DNA from: CAWGYT01 sp963826795
GTDB taxonomy: Bacteria; Planctomycetota; Planctomycetia; Pirellulales; Pirellulaceae
Length of the DNA: 64,000 bases
Reading direction: 5' to 3'
NCBI GenBank assembly: GCA_963826795.1
Contig: CAWGYT010000002.1
Span: forward strand, 174,286 to 238,285
Made by a program: the position numbers and the translations under genes. The stretch's first letter is position 1. Each line of letters begins with the position of its first letter. Shown piece after piece: positions 34,704-42,786 of the stretch. The notes beneath the pieces were generated by a model. The model made no database searches. It was not told the origin of the DNA and was given only the letters and a program-made list of their open reading frames with translations.

Positions 34704-36206
34704 ATGGGAACGCTTCGCTGGTTACTCGCACTGGTGCTGGCCACTGTTGGTTGCGGCCCCCAACCCGCGCAAGAGCCCGCCTCGTCGGCCACCAAATCCC
34801 CGATCGCCGCCGCGCAACTCAAGGGCGAGTCAAAGCCCGCGGCCGCCGAGCCATCGGTCGAGATCCCGGAGGGCACGCCCGAGGAATTGTTCGCATTTCT
34901 CGAGCAGCTGGAACTGCGCGAGTTGGGCACGCCGGAAGGCAACGAATCCGAAGATGCGCCGGCCCGCGCGGAGTCCGAACAGGCGATGTCCATCCAGCGC
35001 GTGATGCAAGCCCGAGTCGCCGTCGCTGAGAAAATCCTGGCGCGCTCCGTTCCGGAGGAGACGCGGACCCGCGCCATCCGGATCAAGCTGGATGCGCTGC
35101 GCACGCTGGCCGCACTCGATCCCGATCGCGGGGCAAAGCCATACCAAGCATTCGTCGACCGCTTGATGCAGGGCAGCGACCCCTTCCTGCGACGAATGGC
35201 CCAAGTGTCGCAGTTCCAGGCCCAAGTCAACAAACACCTCGCCGAAAGCGAGCAGGGCGGGGGCTCCGAAGGGGATGGCAAGCCGTTGCTCCAGAAACTC
35301 GAAACGCTGCTCGCCGACCCGGAGGCCGGTCCGGAAACCTTGGACGCCACGCGGGACGCCTTCGGCTGGGTATTTCAAGCCGGTGACATTGAAACCGCCA
35401 CCGAAGGCTTTCTCCGAATCGGCCAGCGATTCCAGTCGCATCCCGACGAAAACCTCGCGGCAGAAGCCAACTCGCTGGTCAGTCAGGCCACCAACATCCG
35501 GTTGGCCCAACTGGCGAAGTCCGTCGTCGACGGCAAGCAAGGCGCGCTCGAGGACCTGCTTGCCGAAATGAAAACTCTGGTCGCCCCCGAAAATCACAAT
35601 CCCAACGCGCTGGCCTACGCCATGCAAACCGCTCAGTTCTTCGAGTTCTCCGGATACGCGCGCGAGGCCCAACAGGCGTATCAGCTGATTCTGGAGCGTT
35701 ACCAGAACGATGACGATGCCCAGCTGGTCGCCGACGTCCGGCGAAGTGTGACCCTGGCCCAACGACGATTGGGGCTGGTCGGATCCGAGCTGAAGATCGA
35801 AGGAGTTCGCATCGGCAGCGACTCGTTCAATTGGGACGACTATCGAGGCAAGTGGGTCCTGGTGTGCTTCTGGACGACCTGGCACACCGGTTGGCCGCAG
35901 GAGCTACAAAACATCCGGCAGGCGATCGGCCCGTTCCGAGACCCTCCGATCGAAGTGGTCTCGATCAGTCTGGACGACGATCGGAATCTCTTGGAACGCT
36001 ATCTCCGCGAGAATCCGACCGCCTGGCCCGTGGTTGTCGACCCCGATCCGAACGCGGCGGGCTTCGAAAACGCAAACGCCGTCCGTTGCGGAGTCGAAGC
36101 GGTCCCCTTCATCCTGCTGGTCGATCCCACCGGCAAGGTCGCCGATATCCACCTGATGGGCGAACGACTCGCGACCGTACTCCAGCAAAAGATCAAGCGC
36201 CCCTAA
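34704..36206 (+). CDS. Lipoprotein with helical domain and CxxC-less thioredoxin fold
   Basis: AAGGAGG lies 6 nt before the ATG. The protein (500 aa) starts with a lipoprotein signal (MGTLRWLLALVLATVGCGPQ; lipobox-type Cys17). About 330 mostly helical, Gln/Glu/Ala-rich residues follow. The C-terminal ~135 residues resemble TlpA/AhpC redoxins: YRGKWVLVCFWTTWHTGWPQ and PFILLVDPTGKVADIHLMGE. The usual WCxxC is WHTGW, so both cysteines are gone and redox activity is unlikely. The TAA is followed directly by GGGGTCAGG. Parts of its 3' end are duplicated at 41857 and 42341. Confidence 0.88.
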   Translation: MGTLRWLLALVLATVGCGPQPAQEPASSATKSPIAAAQLKGESKPAAAEPSVEIPEGTPEELFAFLEQLELRELGTPEGNESEDAPARAESEQAMSIQRVMQARVAVAEKILARSVPEETRTRAIRIKLDALRTLAALDPDRGAKPYQAFVDRLMQGSDPFLRRMAQVSQFQAQVNKHLAESEQGGGSEGDGKPLLQKLETLLADPEAGPETLDATRDAFGWVFQAGDIETATEGFLRIGQRFQSHPDENLAAEANSLVSQATNIRLAQLAKSVVDGKQGALEDLLAEMKTLVAPENHNPNALAYAMQTAQFFEFSGYAREAQQAYQLILERYQNDDDAQLVADVRRSVTLAQRRLGLVGSELKIEGVRIGSDSFNWDDYRGKWVLVCFWTTWHTGWPQELQNIRQAIGPFRDPPIEVVSISLDDDRNLLERYLRENPTAWPVVVDPDPNAAGFENANAVRCGVEAVPFILLVDPTGKVADIHLMGERLATVLQQKIKRP

Positions 36207-36357
36207 GGGGTCAGGTCGATTTCTCGTGGAAAAATAGGAGGGCTGGGTAATGAACCCAGGCCATTCCACGTGTTCATTGATTCCGCCGGGTGTCCCCGAA
36301 ACCGCGCAAGGCTCCCATTGCCCGCAGTCGACGGCGAAAAAAAGTCCTGACCCCTTT
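36207..36357. repeat. GGGGTCAGG/CCTGACCCC repeat, 150 bp, family B
   Basis: The segment starts GGGGTCAGGTCGATTTCTCG and ends AAAAAAAGTCCTGACCCCTT, so its ends are inverted. The interior (TCGTGGAAAAATAGGAGGG... to ...CATTGCCCGCAGTCG) differs from the family-A hairpins. Further copies are at about 41959, 42184 and 42520. It starts at the stop codon of the redoxin-like gene. Confidence 0.85.
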
Positions 36358-36473
36358 TTCCCCACCTTATGAGGTAATGGAAATCTTCGCAGGGCCCTGT
36401 AACGGACGGAGTGTTCTTCCGCTTGGAGAGATACGGAAACAACACTTACCACCCCCAAACAGGAGTCCTTGCC

Positions 36474-37736
36474 ATGAAGTGCTTCAGCCAACTCACGCTC
36501 GTCACGCTGCTCGGTTGCATCCTCGTTGTCCCCGCCGTGGCAGCCGAACGACGAACGACGACAAGCCGCTCAACTGAATCGGCTCGATCGCGGACGACGA
36601 CCGGCACCCGCAAGCCGAACACCACGCTCGGAAACCCTTCCGCCAAGCAAGTCGCGAACACGCGGCGTACGAAGTTCAGCAGCACTCAGCCGACAGGCCG
36701 CCGCGTCGACGCCACGAAGCTGATGGAGCGACCTTCGAATCCGAAGACCTACGGTCCTCCCGCGAAATTCGTACCCGGGCCGACCAAGAACCAGCCGCTT
36801 CAACGTCCTAATTTTTCCGCCAAGCAACCGTCGCCGACGAAGGTCCAACCAGAACTCTCGAAGTTTCGCGGTCAGCCCTCGCAGATGACGATTGGCCGGC
36901 CGGAGGAAGGCTTGACGCGGAAGAGTCGCCCCCAAGTTGGCGGTCGCGTCAAGGCGACGAACGTCATCGACGACTCCCAGAAATTCGCGCAAGACGTGGT
37001 TGAAGTCATCAAGCGGAACCCCGGCACCGGCGAGCCTCAGGGGCCCTCCCCTTCGGAGATTCTGGCGGACAAGATTGACCGCGCCGGCCGCGCCGCGGAG
37101 CAGGCGATCGACGATCCGGTCGGCAGTGCGAATCGCGTTGGGCGAGCGGGCCGCGAGTTCGTGGAGAACCAGGTCGACATCGCTCAGGAGCAAGGCCGTC
37201 AGGTGGTCAGCGAGTTGGAGCGGCAAGCCGAAGCGGGTCGCCGCCAGGTGGAAGAAACCGTCCGTGGGGTCAGCGAGACCGCCAAGGATTACTACGACAG
37301 TGCCGTCGACGCAGGCAACTGGGCGGGTCGAGAAGTTCAAGCGGGATTGGAGCAAGTTGCCCGGGAGACGCAGCCCGTGATCGATGCCACCGCGGGTGCC
37401 GTCGAACGAGTCGGGGGTGCCGTCGGTCGCAAAGTCGACGCGGCTCGGGAAGCAGGCGAGCAAGCCGCCGACGCCGCTCAGCAAGCCGCACAGCAAGCCG
37501 CCGACGCAGCCCAGCAAGCGGCTGAGCAAGCAGCCCAGGCCGCCCAGGAAGCTGCCCAGGCCGCTCAGGATGCAGCCCAGCAGGCAGCCGCCGAAGCGGC
37601 TCAAGCGGCTCAGCAAGCAGCCCAACAGGCGGCCGAGGCGGCCGAACAGGCAAAGGAGGACGCCAAGAGCGGTGCCCAGGACGCCGTCCAAGACACCGCG
37701 GACGCCATCAACAACTTCATCGACGGACTTTTCTAG
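36474..37736 (+). CDS. Secreted Ala/Gln-rich heptad-repeat protein, copy 1
   Basis: AGGAG lies about 8 nt before the ATG at 36474. The 420-aa product has a signal peptide (KCFSQLTLVTLLGCILVVPA, cut after AVAA). A basic Ser/Thr/Pro-rich region of ~150 residues follows. From about residue 240 a long predicted helix runs (GRQVVSELERQAEAGRRQVE), ending in ~90 residues of QAADAAQQAAQQAADAAQ-type repeats with a 7-residue period. An acidic end (NNFIDGLF) closes it. The pattern recalls LEA-like or coiled-coil surface proteins; no family is assigned. A copy at 42787 encodes the identical protein. Confidence 0.85.
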   Translation: MKCFSQLTLVTLLGCILVVPAVAAERRTTTSRSTESARSRTTTGTRKPNTTLGNPSAKQVANTRRTKFSSTQPTGRRVDATKLMERPSNPKTYGPPAKFVPGPTKNQPLQRPNFSAKQPSPTKVQPELSKFRGQPSQMTIGRPEEGLTRKSRPQVGGRVKATNVIDDSQKFAQDVVEVIKRNPGTGEPQGPSPSEILADKIDRAGRAAEQAIDDPVGSANRVGRAGREFVENQVDIAQEQGRQVVSELERQAEAGRRQVEETVRGVSETAKDYYDSAVDAGNWAGREVQAGLEQVARETQPVIDATAGAVERVGGAVGRKVDAAREAGEQAADAAQQAAQQAADAAQQAAEQAAQAAQEAAQAAQDAAQQAAAEAAQAAQQAAQQAAEAAEQAKEDAKSGAQDAVQDTADAINNFIDGLF

Positions 37737-37771
37737 AGCCGAGAACTGGCGTTGAGCCGAACGTGAGCAAC

Positions 37772-37805
37772 GGGGCCCGAGTGAATTCGCTCGGGCCCCT
37801 CTTTC
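37772..37805 (+). terminator. Rho-independent terminator after copy 1
   Basis: A 10-bp stem GGGGCCCGAG / CTCGGGCCCC with loop TGAATTCG is followed by TCTTTCTT. It lies 36 nt after the stop. The homology with the second copy ends here. Confidence 0.88.
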
Positions 37806-38162
37806 TTGTTGGCGAGGCATGTTCGCCAACATGAGGGTGTAAGTCCCTCATCCAACTTGATGTAGGTGAAGGATTAGTGAAGCGCAAGGGCGCTCTCGCG
37901 AGGCGGCGTCTGAAGGCAGCGCGGAGCAGAGTCGCGGCCAAACCGACCCCCAACAAACGAACCCAAACAAACCCAGGCGGTCTCGATCCGGTTCGGCTCG
38001 ACTCTTGCTTAGTCGGGCCTGATGCCTGCCGCTTGCCGGCGGGCATCTTGCGACGATCGGCAAAAATCGAGTCCAACAGGATTGAGACCGTCTGGGATCG
38101 TATCTGAAACCGCGCTTTTCGGCACACCCATGTTCTGGGTTCGGGGTATTCTTGTTGAACGC
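37806..38162. repeat. Non-coding stretch with dispersed AGACGGTCTC-type repeats
   Basis: No gene is supported. AAACCCAGGCGGTCTCGATC with CGGTTCGGCTCG follows a run of AAAC(G/C)AACCC units (about 37949-38000). An inverse copy (CAACAGGATTGAGACCGTCT) lies at 38074-38093. The region between contains TGCCGCTTGCCGGCGGGCAT. A matching arrangement occurs at 41310-41400. Confidence 0.7.
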
Positions 38163-39515
38163 TCAATCCCACCATAAAAAGCAGAGTGCTCCATTTCGAT
38201 ACGCTTGCGTCAAGTCGTCCGGCAATTCCGTGGAAATGTCATCGAAGTCGGGGCACAAACGGACCAACTGATTGTGAAGGTCGAGCGGTTGGCCGATCGG
38301 CTTGAAACGAATCGCGACGAACGACTTCGCACAACCAAGCAATTCAAATGGGTTCTGCTCATGAATCGCCGATAACCTGTTCACGATGTCCCGAGTTTTG
38401 AGACTGTAATTGGGAGCGCTGGTTTTTGACGCACAAACGGCAGTTGCCCAATCGTCGGATGCGATAAGCAGAAGTTTGACCTTCGCGCTCAAGCGGTTTA
38501 CATCGTCTTGATAAATCAACATCGCACCGATGTCCCTGGCATCCGCCTGCATAGGTTCCAAGCGTTTGAGGCCATCGTCCGACTCGTCTTTATTGTCACC
38601 AGGTGGCAATTGCGACAGCTTGACCGAGTACTGTAGCAGTGCTCGACAGCCGCGAACGGGTTTGGCTTCGCAACCAAGTGAAGAACTCAACTGCTCGGCA
38701 AATTCTGTAAATCGACTGCTGCATTCCGACTTGCGAATCTTCGCCAGTTGCGCTTCAGCGACTTCGAACCGATCCTGACTTTGCTGAAGTTCGAGAATTG
38801 ACTTTAGATAGTCGTACGTATTTTTCCGGTTGGCTCTTGCCAGGTCCAACACCGACGCCGAATTGTGTGGCAGAACTCTTGGCAGCAGACTTACGTCCTG
38901 TCCACGCGCTTTCATGGCATCGAGTTCGGCTTCGCGTTGCCGTTGTCCCGACAGGTTGGGTTCAGTCGAAACCGTTGGATCCGCTCCTGCTGCTAACAAA
39001 ACGTCGATGACATCAAGGGTTTTGGCGTGTGCTTTGTGTGCTGCAATGAGAAGAGGTGTTACCCCGGTGTTGAGTCGTTCGTTCGGATCGAGCCCCCGGT
39101 CGATCAGCCGTTGAGCGAGTTTTCCAGCCCCCTTGCGATTGAGTTGGAACAGATGCGACCAAAGATAAGTTGTCTCTTCGCCCTCCGGACAGCCCCCCCG
39201 CATAAGGTCGTGAGGGTCAGCCACACGATCAAGCAGGGTATTGGCCAGTTCGACGCCACCTGGCTGCGCGAGAGCGCGACTCCAGGGGCAATGCGAGGGT
39301 TTAGGCCAGTTTGCAGTGGGATCAGCGTCCAAACTCAGAAGAGTCGCAAGGCATTCCGCCTGGTCGCTTTCGATAGCAATCATGAGAGGCGTGCGTCCCT
39401 GTCCGTCGAGCCCGTTCACATCGGCGCCTGCCGCAACAGCGGCGGCAATTTGGCCGTGGTTCCCCTGAGAAACGATGTCGTGGATGTTCACGTGTGACGA
39501 ACCCCCCTTGTTCAT
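38163..39515 (-). CDS. Ankyrin-repeat protein with C-terminal DUF4253 domain
   Basis: The protein (450 aa) begins with ankyrin-like repeats: AAAVAAGADVNGLDGQGRTP, a second with TLLSLDADPTANWP, and AQRLIDRGLDPNERLNTGVT followed by VIDVLLAAGADP. A charged helical middle follows (LKSILELQQSQDRFEVAEAQ). The last ~85 residues match DUF4253: APNYSLKTRDIVNRLSAIHE, FELLGCAKSFVAIRFKPI, and the terminal GALCFLWWD. No signal peptide is seen, so it is probably cytoplasmic. Base composition is more AT-rich than neighbours, hinting at acquisition. DUF4253 has no known activity; it is common near immunity-type genes, but no toxin is visible here. Confidence 0.82.
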   Translation of the reverse strand: MNKGGSSHVNIHDIVSQGNHGQIAAAVAAGADVNGLDGQGRTPLMIAIESDQAECLATLLSLDADPTANWPKPSHCPWSRALAQPGGVELANTLLDRVADPHDLMRGGCPEGEETTYLWSHLFQLNRKGAGKLAQRLIDRGLDPNERLNTGVTPLLIAAHKAHAKTLDVIDVLLAAGADPTVSTEPNLSGQRQREAELDAMKARGQDVSLLPRVLPHNSASVLDLARANRKNTYDYLKSILELQQSQDRFEVAEAQLAKIRKSECSSRFTEFAEQLSSSLGCEAKPVRGCRALLQYSVKLSQLPPGDNKDESDDGLKRLEPMQADARDIGAMLIYQDDVNRLSAKVKLLLIASDDWATAVCASKTSAPNYSLKTRDIVNRLSAIHEQNPFELLGCAKSFVAIRFKPIGQPLDLHNQLVRLCPDFDDISTELPDDLTQAYRNGALCFLWWD

Positions 39516-39773
39516 GAAATCAACGCGCGGGCCTTCCCTTCCAGCATGTCCGAAAACGTGACTCTTTCGAAGAGGCTGAGTTGAGGCATCAAAGGTGAAC
39601 CGCCCGCCGTCGACGAAGTCCCCGCGGCGACGTTGACCGCAAAGCGGTCGTAATCAGACACGAGAGATCCCATTACCTTCCTGACAAAGGACCACGATCA
39701 CCCGGTCGCGGCAGTTAACTTTGAATTCAGAAAACGCTGGCCACCGCCACTCCGGAGGATGGCATGGGTCGGC

Positions 39774-40154
39774 TTATTGTTGTCCTTCACCTCGCTGCGG
39801 ACGATGGCACATTACATTGATGACGACTCCGTTTGGGTCGGTGACGTGGAAACGACGCACGCCCCACGGCTCGTCCGTCAACGGATAGACGATCGGGTAC
39901 CCCCGCGCGACAGCTTCCTGGTGGGCACGGTTCACGTCGGCGACCTCGATGCTGAGGGACATCGACCGCTCGGCGGCAGGCGGAGTTTCGCCCCGAACGA
40001 TGCTGATCTGGGTCGTGGGGTTGTCGGGTGAGACATAGGTGACGATCCACCCCATATCCATTCCCACCCGCAGCCCGAGGAAACCGGCGTAGAAGTCGCG
40101 GCACATGTCGGCGTGGGAGCTGATGATGTTGGGAACAATTCGTCGAATTTCCAT
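39774..40154 (-). CDS. VOC/glyoxalase-fold protein
   Basis: The start at 40154 gives 126 aa matching the vicinal-oxygen-chelate fold: MEIRRIVPNIISSHADMCRD, FYAGFLGLRVGMDMGWIVTY, and the second half VADVNRAHQEAVARGYP with RFHVTDPNGVVINVM. The family includes glyoxalases, bleomycin-type resistance proteins and dioxygenases; the substrate cannot be told. A longer upstream frame (to 40499) has no similarity and is rejected. No clear operon partner: a small membrane gene lies 119 nt upstream on the same strand. Confidence 0.85.
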   Translation of the reverse strand: MEIRRIVPNIISSHADMCRDFYAGFLGLRVGMDMGWIVTYVSPDNPTTQISIVRGETPPAAERSMSLSIEVADVNRAHQEAVARGYPIVYPLTDEPWGVRRFHVTDPNGVVINVMCHRPQRGEGQQ

Positions 40155-40273
40155 CTGGCCACTCGAAGTTGTCTGAGGCCGAACACCTATCGTAACCGCG
40201 TACGAACGGAAGATTGTGATTTCAGAAGCCGCGGTAGTGACTGCTCCGGTTACGGTTTTGTTCGCCACATCTT

Positions 40274-40708
40274 TCAGTCCCAAAACCAGTAGATTGCACC
40301 AACTGGATCTCGGAACGATATCGCGGCAGCTGCGGCTAACATCAAGGCATAGATGCTCAGACAGACGATCCGATTCGCAATTGTTGGAACTTTCGAAAGC
40401 TGAGCAAACGGTTGAAAAAAGCACCACAGCAAACCCGTCGGAACGAATAGCGGCCACGCAACGGATAACAGTGCCGCAGTGACACCCAACGGAACACACG
40501 CCGCGTTGGAGAAATCATGCTTGGGAATCTCGCCGAAAACCGGTGGCGATCCCAATGAGAAAGTCGTAATCGCCCAACAGCCGTGGATCAGTAGCAATGG
40601 GATGATCGGATAAAGGTAGACGAACCACCAAAGTACCGCCTTGATACGCAGACCGACCATCGGTACCCCGCGCTCAATTGTAGCGATGTAAGGATTGGTT
40701 TGTGGCAT
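40274..40708 (-). CDS. Small hypothetical membrane protein
   Basis: The frame encodes about 144 aa with three to four hydrophobic segments: LRIKAVLWWFVYLYPIIPLL, VTAALLSVAWPLFVPTGLLW, and NRIVCLSIYALMLAAAAAIS. The N-terminus MPQTNPYIATIERG is polar. I do not recognise a family. The ATG at 40708 is chosen over one 27 nt upstream because no homology marks the longer form. It is less GC-rich than the ribosomal block, like the neighbouring DUF4253 gene. Confidence 0.5.
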   Translation of the reverse strand: MPQTNPYIATIERGVPMVGLRIKAVLWWFVYLYPIIPLLLIHGCWAITTFSLGSPPVFGEIPKHDFSNAACVPLGVTAALLSVAWPLFVPTGLLWCFFQPFAQLSKVPTIANRIVCLSIYALMLAAAAAISFRDPVGAIYWFWD

Positions 40709-40902
40709 GTTCTGATGGCGAACGATTGCGCTCACTCGGTCGCCGGAATCGATTCCCCATCAGAAACACGCGTTGTCGGCGACTCGGGTGCAACGCTTCT
40801 GCGCTGTGTTGGTTCAGCGGAAACTGGAAGTTAGGACCTGCGCGGAAATAACTTACCGGATTGGTATTGGTCGATTGTTGGGATTGGTGAATACTTGGAT
40901 GC

Positions 40903-41240
40903 ATGCCGGATGCACACGTAGTTGAATGGATTCGCGAGAAGTTTGTCAACCTTGCGGAGTCGTTGGATGAGCGCGGCCGCAGGCGCTGGGCCGCGATTGA
41001 AGCAAGATCGTTGGGGCACGGTGGTATTGCCGCGGTCACGGAAGCGACCGGAATGTCCGATCGCACCATTCGTACTGGAATCAAAGAACTCGAATCCGGC
41101 CAATCTCCTCCGCTGGGGCGACAACGTCGACAAGGGGCGGGTCGACGATCACGAAAGGCGGAGCAACCGTCGCTGCTTGCTGCATTGGACAAGATTATTG
41201 CGCCAACGACTCGAGGTGAGCCGACCAATCCGCTGCGATG
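40903..41240 (+). pseudogene. ISAzo13-family transposase, N-terminal remnant
   Basis: About 112 residues match the start of ISAzo13-type transposases: SLDERGRRRWAAIEARSLGH, GGIAAVTEATGMSDRTIRTG and LAALDKIIAPTTRGEPTNPL. After ...NPLRC the similarity stops and the frame runs into AGACGGTCTACG repeats, ending at 41373. The catalytic DDE region is absent, so this is a truncated relic. Its 3' break coincides with the start of a repeat cluster. Confidence 0.78.
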
Positions 41241-41856
41241 TCCAAACGCAGGTCCAAACGCAGACGGTCTACGTAACCACCAAACGCAGACGGTCTACGT
41301 AACAAACCCACAAACAAACCCAGACAAACAAACCCAGACGGTCTCAATTCTGTTCGGCTCGATTCTTGCGTAGCCGGCCAAGATGCCCGCCGCTCGCCGG
41401 CGAAAGATTCACGTTCGCTGCTAAATCGTGCATCGACAGTAAAGTAGCAGCAGTAAAGTAGGCGGTCTACCCTGTAGTTGCATAAAGGATTCTTTGCGAG
41501 TGTGAGTTGGACTGAGAAAACCAGGGGTCTTCGAACTTGCCATCGCTTGTTGCTGGATCTCACATCCGGTGAGATCCAGGGGCACCGGGAGGGCGAGGCT
41601 CCTGCCGAGCCGCAGGAGCGGAAGACGCTGTCAAAGAAGGCTCAGCAGGAGCTTCGCCCTCCCGAAGGCTTGGCCACAAAGCAGTTTTTCTGCAACGCTG
41701 GGGTCTAGTAATCGAGTCCAGGTAGACCGTCTGGCAATCGAGAGAGTCGTGAGGTAGACCGTCTGGGAATCGATCGTCTGGGAATCGATCTCCGCGCGAA
41801 CAGGATTGAGACGGTCTAGTAGTCGAGTCCAGGTAGACCGTCTGGGAATCGAGGCT
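41241..41856. repeat. Dispersed-repeat cluster after the ISAzo13 relic
   Basis: No gene is supported. It holds AAACGCAGACGGTCTACGTA twice (41257-41302), an AAACAAACCCAG run, CAGACGGTCTCAATTCTGTT (41335 on), and a hairpin CTGGATCTCAcatccgGTGAGATCCAG (41553-41579). A GGGAGGGCGAGGCTCCTGCC inverted repeat (41587-41663) follows. Several copies of GAGTCCAGGTAGACCGTCTG lie between 41710 and 41850. Confidence 0.75.
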
Positions 41857-42179
41857 CCTTCATCCTGCTGGTCGATCCCACCGGCAAGGTCGCCGATATC
41901 CACCTGATGGGCGAACGACTCGCGACCGTACTCCAGCAAAAGATCAAGCGCCCCCTAAGGGGTCAGGTCGATTTCTCGTGGAAAAATAGGAGGGTTGGGT
42001 AATGATCCCAAGCCATTCCACGCGTTCGTTGATTCCGCCGGTTGTCCCCGAAACCGCGCAAGGCTCCCATTGCCCGCAGTCGTCGGCGAAAAAAAGTCCT
42101 GACCCCTTTTCCCCCACATTAAGAGGCAATGGAAATCTTCACAGGGCCCTGTAACGGACGGAGTGTTCTTCCGCTTGGA
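41857..42179 (+). pseudogene. Partial duplicate block I: redoxin 3' end plus family-B repeat
   Basis: From 41857 the sequence matches 36107 onward (offset about 5751): the last ~33 codons of the redoxin-like gene (HPTGKVADIHLMGE region, with one extra C at its stop), the family-B repeat, and the leader up to CCGCTTGGA. It breaks before the heptad-protein start. It is a coding fragment without a start and not a gene. Confidence 0.85.
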
Positions 42180-42180
42180 A

Positions 42181-42342
42181 CTTAGGGGTCAGGTCGATTT
42201 CTCGTGGAAAAATAGGAGGGTTTGGTAATGATCCCAAGCCATTCCACGCGTTCGTTGATTCCGCCGGGTGTCCTCGAAACCGCGCAAGGTTCCCATTGCC
42301 CGCAGTCGACGGCGAAAAAAAGTCCTGACCCCTTTTTTCCCC
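42181..42342. repeat. Partial duplicate block II: family-B repeat
   Basis: CTTAGGGGTCAGGTCGATTT through AGTCCTGACCCCTTTTTTCC repeats the 36203-36360 spacer with several substitutions (for example GGGTTTGGTAATGATCC). It is joined directly to block III. Confidence 0.85.
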
Positions 42343-42519
42343 GTGGTTGTCGACCCCGACCCGAACGCGGCGGGCTTCGAAAACGCAAACGCCGTCCGTT
42401 GCGGAGTCGAAGCGGTCCCCTTCATCCTGCTGGTCGATCCCACCGGCAAGGTCGCCGATATCCACCTGATGGGCGAACGACTCGCGACCGTGCTCCAGCA
42501 AAAGATCAAGCGCCCCTAA
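42341..42519 (+). pseudogene. Duplicated 3' fragment of the redoxin-like gene (block III start)
   Basis: From CCGTGGTTGTCGACCCCGAC the sequence follows 36028 onward at a constant offset of 6313. It encodes the last ~59 residues (VVVDPDPNAAGFENANAVRC... to ...LQQKIKRP) and the same TAA. An in-frame ATG gives a spurious longer frame from 42268. It is a by-product of the duplication. Confidence 0.88.
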
Positions 42520-42673
42520 GGGGTCAGGTCGATTTCTCGTGGAAAAATAGGAGGGCTGGGTAATGAACCCAGGCCATTCCACGTGTTCATTGATTCCGCC
42601 GGGTGTCCCCGAAACCGCGCAAGGCTCCCATTGCCCGCAGTCGACGGCGAAAAAAAGTCCTGACCCCTTTTCC
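42520..42673. repeat. Family-B GGGGTCAGG repeat in block III
   Basis: This copy is nearly the same as 36207-36357, ending AAAAAAAGTCCTGACCCCTT. It forms the spacer between the redoxin fragment and heptad-protein copy 2. Confidence 0.85.
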
Positions 42674-42786
42674 CCCACCTTAAGAGGCAATGGAAATCTT
42701 CACAGGGCCCTGTAACGGACGGAGTGTTCTTCCGCTTGGAGAGATACGGAAACAACACTTACCACCCCCAAACAGGAGTCCTTGCC

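Noticed and set aside
36570..37832. 420-codon Leu-rich minus-strand frame opposite heptad-protein copy 1
   Set aside because: It mirrors the Ala/Gln codons of the real gene (GCC/CAG read backwards). The real gene has a signal peptide, ribosome-binding site and terminator on the plus strand.
42139..42690. 183-codon minus-strand frame across family-B repeats
   Set aside because: It is the reverse translation of repeated non-coding units and the redoxin fragment, with no independent similarity.
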